A stretch of 64,000 nucleotides of DNA, taken from positions 2,728,001 through 2,792,000 of the forward strand of contig CP073691.1 of the NCBI GenBank assembly GCA_018228685.1. Reading direction: 5' to 3'. Below are positions 43,105 to 52,338 of the stretch, in pieces. The position numbers and the translations under genes are program-made. Each line of letters starts with the position of its first letter. The first letter of the stretch is position 1. A model generated the notes under the pieces. The model did no database searches, was not told the origin of the DNA, and was given only the letters and a program-made list of their open reading frames with translations. This stretch comes from Clostridiaceae bacterium Marseille-Q4149 (GTDB lineage Bacteria > Bacillota > Clostridia > Oscillospirales > Oscillospiraceae).

Positions 43105-43190
43105 AACCCGTTTTATGGAACACAAATGCAAGTATAATCAAAAGGGAAAGAGTATCTGTCAGATATGTAGATAAAGGAAGCTGAACGACC

Positions 43191-45743
43191 ATGCCAAGGC
43201 AAGTACCTTTTACAGAATATGAAGCAGCGCTTCTTTTGGATGCATATCTGAAAACGCTGTCGGGAGAAAAAGGACGGATGGAGTCCGTCCGGGACTGTTC
43301 CATGCAGCTTCGCCAGATGGCGTTGAATGCAGGGAGTGAAATAGATGATATTTGCAGAAATGTGAACGGTATTTCGTTTCAAATGGCGAGCATGGAGTCG
43401 GCATATCAAGGCCATACAATCATGAAACCAGCAACGCGGCTGTTCACTGAGATAGTGCTTCTTTATAGAAATGATGTTGCGCGTTATCAGCAACTGCTGA
43501 AGGAGGCAAAAGGGATGGCGAGCGCAAAGATAGATATGGATCAATCTGATGCGGCTACCACAGTAAGCTTTCGTCATATTAATTCTATGGCTTTTTCAAA
43601 ACCGGTATCGCTTTCATATTTTGGAGAAGTAAAGCCGGAATCATCATGGAAAGGCCTGTATGTTGATGCCTGCAAATCCCTGTTGGATGATTATCCAGAT
43701 ATCTTTACACGACTTAAAGCTGAAAGCTTACATGGTTCGGGAAAGACATGGCTTGTAGATGCAGAGAATCTTCATCTTCTTGCTGTTCCTAAGCAACTCG
43801 AAGAGGGACTTTTTGTGGAGACAAATCGCAACGCTTTTGATCTCGTGAAAAACCTGAAATGGCTCTTGGATGAATGTTCCGTGGATTATGAAAATGTCGT
43901 TATTACTTATACCAACAAGGATGGAAAGAAAGAAGCATCTGTGCCAGCACCCGTGACGACATCCGCTTTTCAAAAAAAACAATACTATAGGCAAGACAAA
44001 GAAGACTTCTATCGCTGGCTTCAGAATGATCAGCATATGGCTGAAGGAACATGCCGCAGCTATGTCTCTGCTATCAGGAGTGCCGAGCACTTTGCAGAGG
44101 AACACGGTCTTGCCTCTCGCAAACTGTATACATGCGATCCGACAGTCGCTAAGGCAACTGCTGATGAGCTATTTTCAAATGCCGAATTCATTCAGTACAA
44201 CAACGACCAGCACAATCGCTTCCGGGCAGCCATTACGAAACTTCTTGCTTTCTATGGAAGCAATTGGAGTCCTGTAGAAGCAAGTACGCCAAGAACTTTT
44301 GAGCGTAGTCCGTTACAAACTAAGGAGACATCAATAGACGTTGCTCCTTGCAAGGCAATTCTTGTGGAGTATTTTCCCAAGGGATATCGTCTGGAGTCTG
44401 CGCTGGACATGAAGCGCATGCGTAGATATTACGAAGAACTGACCGGCAAGGCACTTGATCTTAATCAGGCAATACTTGAAACAGCTATAAGAAATTGCGG
44501 CATCGTGTATGATGGTAGGCTTTATATGCCGCAGAATATGCTGAGCGATGAAATGCGAGATCAGATCCTTTTCTTCATTGAAAGATGCTTTGATGAAGGT
44601 CGGTCGGCTGTGTATTACGAGGCAGTTTTCCGGGAGTTTTCAGAGAAACTGCTCGATCATAATATCTTTAACGCGGATATGCTAAAGGCGTATTTGACGT
44701 ACTATGTGTCTGATCAATATTACATGGGCAGAAGCTATTTGGCGAAAGAGTACCGCGACGATGTCGATCCGATTGATGAGGTATGGCAGTGCCTGAAACA
44801 GTACGATTTTCCCGTACAGGTAGATGAGCTCTGTGATTCTCTTTCCCATATTACGGAGGAGCGAATTCGGTTCATTTTGGGTTCGAATGGAGAGTTTGTT
44901 CGCAACAGCAAGGGTGAATATTTCCATGCCGATTCTCTTGAGCTCACGAAAGAAGAACTTGAAAACATCGCCGCTATTATTGATTCTACGATTGAGGAGC
45001 ATGAATTCATCAGCGGGAATGAACTCTATGATGCTATACAGACAAAGTATCCGTACACCTTTGAGAAAAATGCTGTCTTCTCTGTAATTGGATGGCGAGA
45101 CGCTCTGAAATATAAGTTCGGTGATCGTTTCTCTTTTGTGGGCAATATTGTTAGCAGAGCCGGAACGTCGCTGTCCATGAGTGATGTTTTTGCGGAATAT
45201 GGTAAGGGACGTCAGCGCTTCTCTATCGATGAATTAGAGCAGTTTGCAGAAAGCATAGGGACAACGATCTACTTTGATTCGTTGTATACAAATGCAATCC
45301 GGATCAGCCATGAATGGTTTACTTCAAAGGGCGGTGCTAAGTTTTCTGTAAAGGAGACCGATGCGGTTCTTGACCGTTTCTGTGATGGAGATTATATCCC
45401 GCTCCAAGATGTGAAGGAGTTTGCGCTATTCCCTGAATCTTCCTTCCCGTGGACAGAGTACTTGTTGGAACAGTATGTAGCCTTCTTTAGCGAGAAATTC
45501 TACCTGATGCATGGCAACTACAATAAGAACTGTGCTGTTGGCGCAATTGTAAGAAAAACTTGTCGATTCGATTCATTCGATGATCTGGTGACGGATATTC
45601 TGGCACACAACGATGTCTCGCTCCAGAAAAAGAAGGTGCTGGATTACCTTGCGGAGAACGGTTATATTGCACGTCGCTCTTATACAAATATTGAGACGAT
45701 TATGATTAATGCAAGAGCAATGCGGAATCAAAAGGAGAAATAA
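43191..45743 (+). CDS. 850-residue BREX-associated protein of unknown function
   Basis: I do not recognise this family. MPRQVPFTEYEAALLLDAYL opens the protein. Residues about 285-320 (WLQNDQHMAEGTCRSYVSAI, then RSAEHFAEEHGL) resemble the SAM-like N-terminal DNA-binding fold of tyrosine recombinases, but no recombinase catalytic motif follows. The second half reads as several repeated helical/winged-helix units (QVDELCDSLSHITEERIRFI ... GNELYDAIQTKYPYTFEKNA). No membrane segment. It is not one of the four canonical type 4 BREX genes, yet it precedes brxP by 3 bases and must be co-transcribed. It may recognise DNA sites. It is AT-richer than the flanking elements. Confidence 0.75.
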   Translation: MPRQVPFTEYEAALLLDAYLKTLSGEKGRMESVRDCSMQLRQMALNAGSEIDDICRNVNGISFQMASMESAYQGHTIMKPATRLFTEIVLLYRNDVARYQQLLKEAKGMASAKIDMDQSDAATTVSFRHINSMAFSKPVSLSYFGEVKPESSWKGLYVDACKSLLDDYPDIFTRLKAESLHGSGKTWLVDAENLHLLAVPKQLEEGLFVETNRNAFDLVKNLKWLLDECSVDYENVVITYTNKDGKKEASVPAPVTTSAFQKKQYYRQDKEDFYRWLQNDQHMAEGTCRSYVSAIRSAEHFAEEHGLASRKLYTCDPTVAKATADELFSNAEFIQYNNDQHNRFRAAITKLLAFYGSNWSPVEASTPRTFERSPLQTKETSIDVAPCKAILVEYFPKGYRLESALDMKRMRRYYEELTGKALDLNQAILETAIRNCGIVYDGRLYMPQNMLSDEMRDQILFFIERCFDEGRSAVYYEAVFREFSEKLLDHNIFNADMLKAYLTYYVSDQYYMGRSYLAKEYRDDVDPIDEVWQCLKQYDFPVQVDELCDSLSHITEERIRFILGSNGEFVRNSKGEYFHADSLELTKEELENIAAIIDSTIEEHEFISGNELYDAIQTKYPYTFEKNAVFSVIGWRDALKYKFGDRFSFVGNIVSRAGTSLSMSDVFAEYGKGRQRFSIDELEQFAESIGTTIYFDSLYTNAIRISHEWFTSKGGAKFSVKETDAVLDRFCDGDYIPLQDVKEFALFPESSFPWTEYLLEQYVAFFSEKFYLMHGNYNKNCAVGAIVRKTCRFDSFDDLVTDILAHNDVSLQKKKVLDYLAENGYIARRSYTNIETIMINARAMRNQKEK

Positions 45744-45746
45744 TAG

Positions 45747-48107
45747 ATGTATTCCTACAGCTGGGATTCAGAGACGGGAGGTTTGTTGCTGAATAGCTCC
45801 CCATTGCAATTCAGCAAAGAGCCACGTCCTGTGTATTATAAAGAACTGGATATTCTGGGATTCGATCAACACTGGAAGTATGATCGAAATGATAGCTATC
45901 CATATATGTGGGCAGAGGCCAATAGCTACTTCTATCGCGGAAGGCTGGTGGCTAAAACCAAGGGTGGATCGCTCTATACTGCTCCGGAACTTATCATGTT
46001 GGAAGAGCCTGAGCCAAATGACGCTCCTCTGCGCTTTGTAGATGTCCCGGCAATGGTAGAGAAAAACCATGATCTGCTTGAAAAGCTCGTGCAGGACACG
46101 ATAAAGAAAATATACAACACCTATGTGGAGTATCGGAACAAGGTAGATGTATTCTACGTCGCTTTCAGCGGCGGGAAGGACAGCGTTGTTGCCTTTGATC
46201 TTGTCCAGCGGGCACTTCCCCACAACAAGATGAAAGTGCTGTTCGGGGATACTGGTATGGAGTTTCCTGATACATATGATGTTGTGGATAAGATTAAAGA
46301 AAAATGTGAAGAAGAGGGCATTGACTTTTTACGATCAAAATGTGAATTTGAGCCAGAATACACATGGTCTAAATTCGGCCCACCTGCGCAGACAATGAGA
46401 TGGTGCTGCAGCGTGCATAAGACTGCCCCACAAGTAATACTTCTTCGCAAATATACAGAAAACCCTCATTTCAGAGGAATGGCTTTCACCGGGATTCGCG
46501 GTGATGAAAGTGCATCACGCAGCGAATATGACACTGTTAGTCTTGGAGAGAAAATCCGCGGACAATACAGTTGCCATCCTATATTGGAATGGAATTCTGC
46601 GGAGTTGTTCCTGTATATCTACGACAGGGATCTCGTTTTGAATGCTGCCTATAAGAAAGGAAATAGTCGCGCTGGCTGCCTCGTCTGCCCATTGGCTACT
46701 TCTAAAAATATGTTCTTTAAGGAACAGGCGTATAGCAAAAATAGTGTCGGTTCTCGATCTACAACAACCTTTAATGACATTATATTGAACACCACAGCCA
46801 AGGAACTATCTACGCCCGCAGCCGTTCAAGAGTTTATGAATATTGGCGGTTGGAAAGCCAGAAGGAGCGGAAAGGAGTTATCCTTTTCAAAAGAACTCTC
46901 TATTGAAAACTATGAAAAAGGTGTTCTTACAATCCGATTACTACAGCAAAATACGGACTGGAAAGAATGGATTAAAACCGTCGGTGAAGTCTTTTATCTC
47001 GAAAATGGAGATGTAGAAATTTCTTATGACAAAAAGTTATACCATGTAAACATTGAATCAAACGGTTCGGAGATTATCTTCACAGTCAACATTGGAAGCA
47101 ATACAAAGAGTGATATTTACTTTATGTCTGCTCTTAAAACTGCGATGCGCAAAACGGCCTATTGTATTGGCTGCGGAGTTTGTGAAGCGAACTGCCCTAA
47201 TGGTTTTATAAGCATGAACAGCGGATCTGTCCATGTTGATGATAAGTGTGTGAAGTGCAAAAAATGTCATGATGTATTCCATGGTTGTCTGGTCGCGAAT
47301 TCAGTGAGATTACCAAAGGGAGAAAAAAAGATGGGAAGCATTGATAGATACGGAAATATGGGAATTGAATACTCTTGGGTGACAGAGTATTTCAAGAAAA
47401 AGGATGAATTCTGGGATTCCCCTCACAGCCTTGGCAAAAACATGGTTAAGAATCTGAAGGCGTTTCTCAATGATAGTGAAATCACTGAGAAAGGGAAATT
47501 CTCCATGTTTGGAGATACTGTTGATAGAGTTGGTATTGAAACGAGTAGCGCATGGGGACTGCTTCTTTGCAATCTGGTATATACTTCTGAGTTCAACTGG
47601 TGGGTCAAAAATATCTTATTTTTACGCACCTACTCGCCGGATGAAATTCTCTCTATGCTGGATGACAGCATGAGCCAGAACTCTCGTTCCCATATTGTAT
47701 CTGCATTTAAGAACATTTTTATATCCAATACCATTCTCGGGAGTGAGATCGGTATGGGTAAATGCGAGTATGAGATTAAAGGTGGAAAAAGGTATTGGAA
47801 TGGCGTCGTCAGGACTAATTGGGAGAATCCCGATCCCTCCGTCATTCTCTATGGCCTTTACAAATTTGCCGAGGCATGTGGAGGCTATTACCAGTTCACT
47901 TTGAGCCGTCTGCTTGACTTCGATGTGGAAAGCGACGGCGTAAGCCCTGCACAGATTTTTGGATTAGATAGAAAAGAGATGGAGAAACTTCTTACCGGTT
48001 TAAACATCAATCACCCAGATTTCATCACCGCCCAGTTTAACCTCGACCTCGATACGATTACCCTGAATGCAGATAAAACGTCAGCCGACGTCCTCGCACT
48101 GTTTTAA
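45747..48107 (+). CDS. brxP: BrxP: PAPS reductase-like protein with 4Fe-4S domain
   Basis: 786 residues. The PP-loop SGGKDS is at residues 141-146 (DVFYVAFSGGKDSVVAFDLV), followed by VLFGDTGMEFPDTYDVVDKI and RWCCSVHKTAPQVI, as in PAPS reductases and DndC. Residues about 470-520 form a ferredoxin-like pair of clusters (YCIGCGVCEANCPNGF, CVKCKKCHDVFHGC). The last 200 residues are of no known family. BrxP is the marker of type 4 BREX. By analogy with DndC it may activate DNA for sulfur insertion. It sits between the 850-residue protein and brxC. Confidence 0.9.
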   Translation: MYSYSWDSETGGLLLNSSPLQFSKEPRPVYYKELDILGFDQHWKYDRNDSYPYMWAEANSYFYRGRLVAKTKGGSLYTAPELIMLEEPEPNDAPLRFVDVPAMVEKNHDLLEKLVQDTIKKIYNTYVEYRNKVDVFYVAFSGGKDSVVAFDLVQRALPHNKMKVLFGDTGMEFPDTYDVVDKIKEKCEEEGIDFLRSKCEFEPEYTWSKFGPPAQTMRWCCSVHKTAPQVILLRKYTENPHFRGMAFTGIRGDESASRSEYDTVSLGEKIRGQYSCHPILEWNSAELFLYIYDRDLVLNAAYKKGNSRAGCLVCPLATSKNMFFKEQAYSKNSVGSRSTTTFNDIILNTTAKELSTPAAVQEFMNIGGWKARRSGKELSFSKELSIENYEKGVLTIRLLQQNTDWKEWIKTVGEVFYLENGDVEISYDKKLYHVNIESNGSEIIFTVNIGSNTKSDIYFMSALKTAMRKTAYCIGCGVCEANCPNGFISMNSGSVHVDDKCVKCKKCHDVFHGCLVANSVRLPKGEKKMGSIDRYGNMGIEYSWVTEYFKKKDEFWDSPHSLGKNMVKNLKAFLNDSEITEKGKFSMFGDTVDRVGIETSSAWGLLLCNLVYTSEFNWWVKNILFLRTYSPDEILSMLDDSMSQNSRSHIVSAFKNIFISNTILGSEIGMGKCEYEIKGGKRYWNGVVRTNWENPDPSVILYGLYKFAEACGGYYQFTLSRLLDFDVESDGVSPAQIFGLDRKEMEKLLTGLNINHPDFITAQFNLDLDTITLNADKTSADVLALF

Positions 48108-48118
48108 GGAGGAGTACC

Positions 48119-51100
48119 ATGCCGATTTTGGAGAACTACCGTCATTATTTCGATATTGATCCTGACTACTTTCCTGCGGTCAATGAGGCTGTTATCAACA
48201 GCAAGCCAGACATGTGGAAGAAGTTCTTCCCGCATGAGACGTTTGTTAAACTTCTCAAAAACACAGTGAGCGTCCTTGACCGGAAGCAGAAGCTCTCCAT
48301 ATGGGTGGAGGGCGCTTACGGCACGGGTAAGTCCCACGCCGTATTAACGGAAAAGAAGCTTCTGGACGCCAGCGAAGAGGATACCAGGGAATATTTTGAA
48401 CGGTATCATTTGGATATGGATTTGTATAAGAATCTGCAGCGCATCAAGAACAGCGGCAAGATTCTGACGGTTCACCGCTATGGCTCGTCCAATATCTATG
48501 GCGACAACGATCTGGTGCTTGCCATTCAGGAAAGTGTCGAAAAGGCGATGGCTGCGGCTGGTATAGAGAACAAGGGCAAGGACTCTCTCAGGGAGTCTGT
48601 GATTCGTTATCTCTCCGATTCGGAGAACAAGCAGAGCTTTAATATCTATGTAAAGGGCAGCTACAAGGATCTTTTCGGCGGCGATGATGTAGATGGTATC
48701 GTTGAGAAACTGAAAACGTATCAGGATATTCCGCTTCATACCCTGATGGATAAGATTTTCAAAGTCGCACGTGAGCGCCAGATCCGCGCATTTACGATGA
48801 CGGCTAATGATCTGTGTGACTGGCTCATCGAAGTGATACACGCCAATGAACTGAAGGCTATTGTTTTTATCTGGGATGAGTTTACGGAGTATTTCTATAA
48901 TAACACCCGTAACCTCACCGGTTTTCAGGCGCTTTGCGAACTCAGTGAAACTGAGCCTTTCTATTTCATCCTCGTTACGCATGTAAGCTCCGGCCTCTTT
49001 CACGAGGGTGACAAGGATTTTATCAAGCTGAATGGCCGGTTTGTTAATCCCCATAGTCTGATTAGCCTCCCGGAGAATATCGCATTCCAGCTCATGGGTG
49101 CAGCTATGGAGAAAAGCAAGGATGAGACCATACTTGCCGATTGGCAGGATATAACCGAAGACCTTGCTGACCGTACGAAAGAGTCCCGCAAGGTCGTAAA
49201 GGGCATCGCAAAGATAGAAGATAAGGAAATGCTGGATATCCTTCCGATTCATCCTTACACAGCGCTTCTTCTGAAGCATATTTCATCGGCTTTTGACTCC
49301 AACCAGCGGAGCATGTTTGATTTTATCAAGAATGACCGTGGTGATGAGATCAAGGGCTTTCAGTGGTTTATCGATAATTACGGCCCGGAAAATGAAAATC
49401 CTCTTCTCACCATTGACATGTTGTGGGAGTTCTTCTATGACAAAGGCAGAGACATGCTTGCGCATGACATCCGATCTGTTCTGGATTACTTCATGAGAAG
49501 CTCCAATCAGCGCCTTGATCCGGAAGAGAAACGTATCCTAAAAACTGTCCTTCTCCTGCAGGCTATTTCACAGCATGCCGGTGATTCTGTTGAACTTTTC
49601 ATACCGAATGAGAAGAACATCGATTCGGCCTTTGAGGGAACGGATCTGGATGGTGGTGCCAGCCGCATTGCAGAGCGTCTCGTCCGGGACAAAGTGCTCT
49701 TCCATAAGCAGCTTGGAGGCGGGAAGTTTCAGTATGCTGCCTACGTCAATGAAGTAAGCGATGCTGAGCTTGAGAAATATAAAGAGGATGTTGATAAGAA
49801 GACCACTACCTCTCTTATCACGGAACAGCTTGTTGACAAGACCACAGTGGCAGAAGCTATAACGCTTGGTGGTGCCTTAAAGCTACGCTATGAGTTGAAA
49901 TATGTCTCGGCCAGCGATTTTGATCAGGCAATTCGCGTGTTCCGCAACAGAGAAGCAGAACTGGAGAACAAAATCCCAGCAGTCGTCTGTTTTGCGAAGG
50001 ATGACAAGGAAGCATCCCTTATCTCTAAGAAAATCAAAGAAGCACTGCAGGACGGGAGCTATCACATAGTGTTTATTGACGCTACCGCTACGCCTTTCGG
50101 CAAGGACGGATATGAGCAGTATCGTAACGAGATGGCCAATGCCATGTATCAGCAGGGCAAAGATGGCACTCTCTTTGGTCAGTATGCAAACAATGCGAAG
50201 GATGCTCTAAAAAAGTGGAAGAACAGGATTTCCTCCGGAGAATTTATTGTTTTCACGGAGAAGAAACAGGATGGTGAGCGGGCTACGACAATGGACATGT
50301 TGTTCTCTGTACTGCAGGCTGTTAACAAGGATAAGTTTCAGCGTTGCCTGGAGGCAGCATATAGTGTCCTGCCTACAATGTATACACCATCGGCATTGAA
50401 GCTTGGTGTTGAATGCGGCGCAACAAGGACTACCCGTCAGACATTCTCTTCTGGCAATGTCAACACAAAGTTGGAAACTGCGCTCAAAGAGGCGTGGGAT
50501 GATCCTGCTTACTGGCAGACTCATCCGAATCTGCTTATTTCGCAGATTAAAATGGATGTTGATAAACTGATCCACACGGCATTTGATAAGGAGTCTGGTC
50601 GGGTATCTATCCGCGCCATTTATGACATGCTGAAGGCAAAGCCGTATGGTTTTATGCCCTGCAATATGACAGCCTTCATTATGGGCTTTGTTCTGAAAGA
50701 ATATACCAACGGCTCATACAGCTGGAGTGACGGACTCACCAACGATGTCATGGATCTGAACAAGCTCAAAGAGATGGTGAATGAAATCATCTCTCTGCAG
50801 ATCACACCGAATCCACGCTATAAGGATAAGTACATCGTAGAGATGACAGAGGCGGAGAAATCGTTTAACGAGACAACTTCGTATGCGTTCGGTATCCCTC
50901 TGAACCTTTGCACTTCCGTCGAGCAGACAAGGGAGCGTATCCGGAACAAGATGAAAGAATTCTCGTTCCCGATCTGGACAATCAAGTCGATACTGCCTTC
51001 GATGGAATTGAAGACTGGCCGTGCCATCTTGGAGGAACTGATTGACAGCTATTGCGGCATTGCCAACAGCAATAACATGGGCAAATCCAAGACGGACAGC

Positions 51101-52327
51101 GATATTGCTCTTGCTATCGGTGATCTCAGTGCCAAGAATCCAGATGCCAAAGAAGATCTTCGTATTCTTCTTACCAAAGATAACTGCACTGCAGGAATGC
51201 GTGCTTATGTGCAGGAGTTCGACGGTAGTGAGCTCGTCACCTTGGCGGAGGAGATCGGAGACAATGGACAGTACATCAATGTCCTCCGCTCCAAGTTTGA
51301 TGCTGACGCAGCGAACTGGGTCTGGAATGTAGAGACTGCCCAACAGAAGATCCGAGAAGTAATTCTTGAATATTGGATCATTGCAGAGAGCAACAAGGTC
51401 ATTCCAAAGAACGTGTCTTTCTCAAGTACTATCCGCGAGTGGTGTGATAAGTGTGGTCTTATTCGTATTTCGTACGCGGCAGCGAAGAATTATTTGGGCG
51501 ACGTCGCTCCGTTCCTCGAACTGCTTCATACCATCAAGAAAGCCGGAACAATTCTTGACTCTCAGAAGCAGAAATTTTTGGATCTGCTGGTGGCACACGC
51601 AGATGAATTCAATGCGTTCTATAGCAATCAGGTAGAGCTTTTCAAGAAAGTTTGTGCATATTATCTTGACGGATTTTCTGAAGAGGAAGTGCGTGCGCTT
51701 TACCAGACAATCCCAGCTGGCACATTTACGAATGACAAGACTGAGTATATGAATCTAATCGATTCAAAGGCAAAGGATTACCGCAATTCTCTCGGAAATG
51801 AGCGCCTAAAAAAGCTCTGGAAGGACAAGACAGGGTCGACTTCTCCGAGGCAATGGTCGAAAGAACATCTGATGCCTATTCTTAGCTTAGTTCCTGATCG
51901 TGAGGTTCAAACTGCGCGTGCTGCTTTTGGAGCCGTGAACAAGAATCATCCGGATGCATCTTCCATTGAGAAAGCAGTCACCTATCTGGAGAATGCCTCT
52001 TTCTACAGTCTGATGAATGATCAGGACGCATTGGATCGTATCTTCCGGGAGAGTATCATTAAGTCCTTTGCGGTTATGCTGACAGATATCGACGAGGTGA
52101 AATCTTTCCTGAATAGCAGAATCTCTTCTGAACCGTATGAATGGTTTGGCCTTCCGGAGGTTGACAAGAAACTGGAACAGATGGCTGAGGATAAATATAT
52201 CAGGGAAGGTTGCACAAGAGCTCTTGAAAAGATAGATGGTATGGATGTTGGCGACGTCAAACGTTATCTGAAGGAGCTCATCAAGGATAACATGATTGTT
52301 GGCATGGAGATTATCAAGGAGAACTGA
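48119..52327 (+). CDS. brxC: BrxC/PglY-like large ATPase
   Basis: 1402 residues, normal for the family. Walker A GAYGTGKS at residues 65-72 and a Walker B-like AIVFIWDEFTEYF near 250-262, followed by FYFILVTHVSSGLF, mark the N-terminal P-loop module. The rest is a long helical body typical of BrxC/PglY (DUF6079-type). BrxC is essential in known BREX systems for both marking and phage restriction, though its mechanism is unclear. 11 bases downstream of brxP and 11 upstream of pglZ; GGAGGAG ribosome binding site. Confidence 0.92.
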   Translation: MPILENYRHYFDIDPDYFPAVNEAVINSKPDMWKKFFPHETFVKLLKNTVSVLDRKQKLSIWVEGAYGTGKSHAVLTEKKLLDASEEDTREYFERYHLDMDLYKNLQRIKNSGKILTVHRYGSSNIYGDNDLVLAIQESVEKAMAAAGIENKGKDSLRESVIRYLSDSENKQSFNIYVKGSYKDLFGGDDVDGIVEKLKTYQDIPLHTLMDKIFKVARERQIRAFTMTANDLCDWLIEVIHANELKAIVFIWDEFTEYFYNNTRNLTGFQALCELSETEPFYFILVTHVSSGLFHEGDKDFIKLNGRFVNPHSLISLPENIAFQLMGAAMEKSKDETILADWQDITEDLADRTKESRKVVKGIAKIEDKEMLDILPIHPYTALLLKHISSAFDSNQRSMFDFIKNDRGDEIKGFQWFIDNYGPENENPLLTIDMLWEFFYDKGRDMLAHDIRSVLDYFMRSSNQRLDPEEKRILKTVLLLQAISQHAGDSVELFIPNEKNIDSAFEGTDLDGGASRIAERLVRDKVLFHKQLGGGKFQYAAYVNEVSDAELEKYKEDVDKKTTTSLITEQLVDKTTVAEAITLGGALKLRYELKYVSASDFDQAIRVFRNREAELENKIPAVVCFAKDDKEASLISKKIKEALQDGSYHIVFIDATATPFGKDGYEQYRNEMANAMYQQGKDGTLFGQYANNAKDALKKWKNRISSGEFIVFTEKKQDGERATTMDMLFSVLQAVNKDKFQRCLEAAYSVLPTMYTPSALKLGVECGATRTTRQTFSSGNVNTKLETALKEAWDDPAYWQTHPNLLISQIKMDVDKLIHTAFDKESGRVSIRAIYDMLKAKPYGFMPCNMTAFIMGFVLKEYTNGSYSWSDGLTNDVMDLNKLKEMVNEIISLQITPNPRYKDKYIVEMTEAEKSFNETTSYAFGIPLNLCTSVEQTRERIRNKMKEFSFPIWTIKSILPSMELKTGRAILEELIDSYCGIANSNNMGKSKTDSDIALAIGDLSAKNPDAKEDLRILLTKDNCTAGMRAYVQEFDGSELVTLAEEIGDNGQYINVLRSKFDADAANWVWNVETAQQKIREVILEYWIIAESNKVIPKNVSFSSTIREWCDKCGLIRISYAAAKNYLGDVAPFLELLHTIKKAGTILDSQKQKFLDLLVAHADEFNAFYSNQVELFKKVCAYYLDGFSEEEVRALYQTIPAGTFTNDKTEYMNLIDSKAKDYRNSLGNERLKKLWKDKTGSTSPRQWSKEHLMPILSLVPDREVQTARAAFGAVNKNHPDASSIEKAVTYLENASFYSLMNDQDALDRIFRESIIKSFAVMLTDIDEVKSFLNSRISSEPYEWFGLPEVDKKLEQMAEDKYIREGCTRALEKIDGMDVGDVKRYLKELIKDNMIVGMEIIKEN

Positions 52328-52338
52328 GGAGGCAAGGT

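Noticed and set aside
48344..49279. 311-residue minus-strand open frame inside brxC
   Set aside because: It is fully inside the brxC coding sequence, has no family resemblance and no ribosome binding site.
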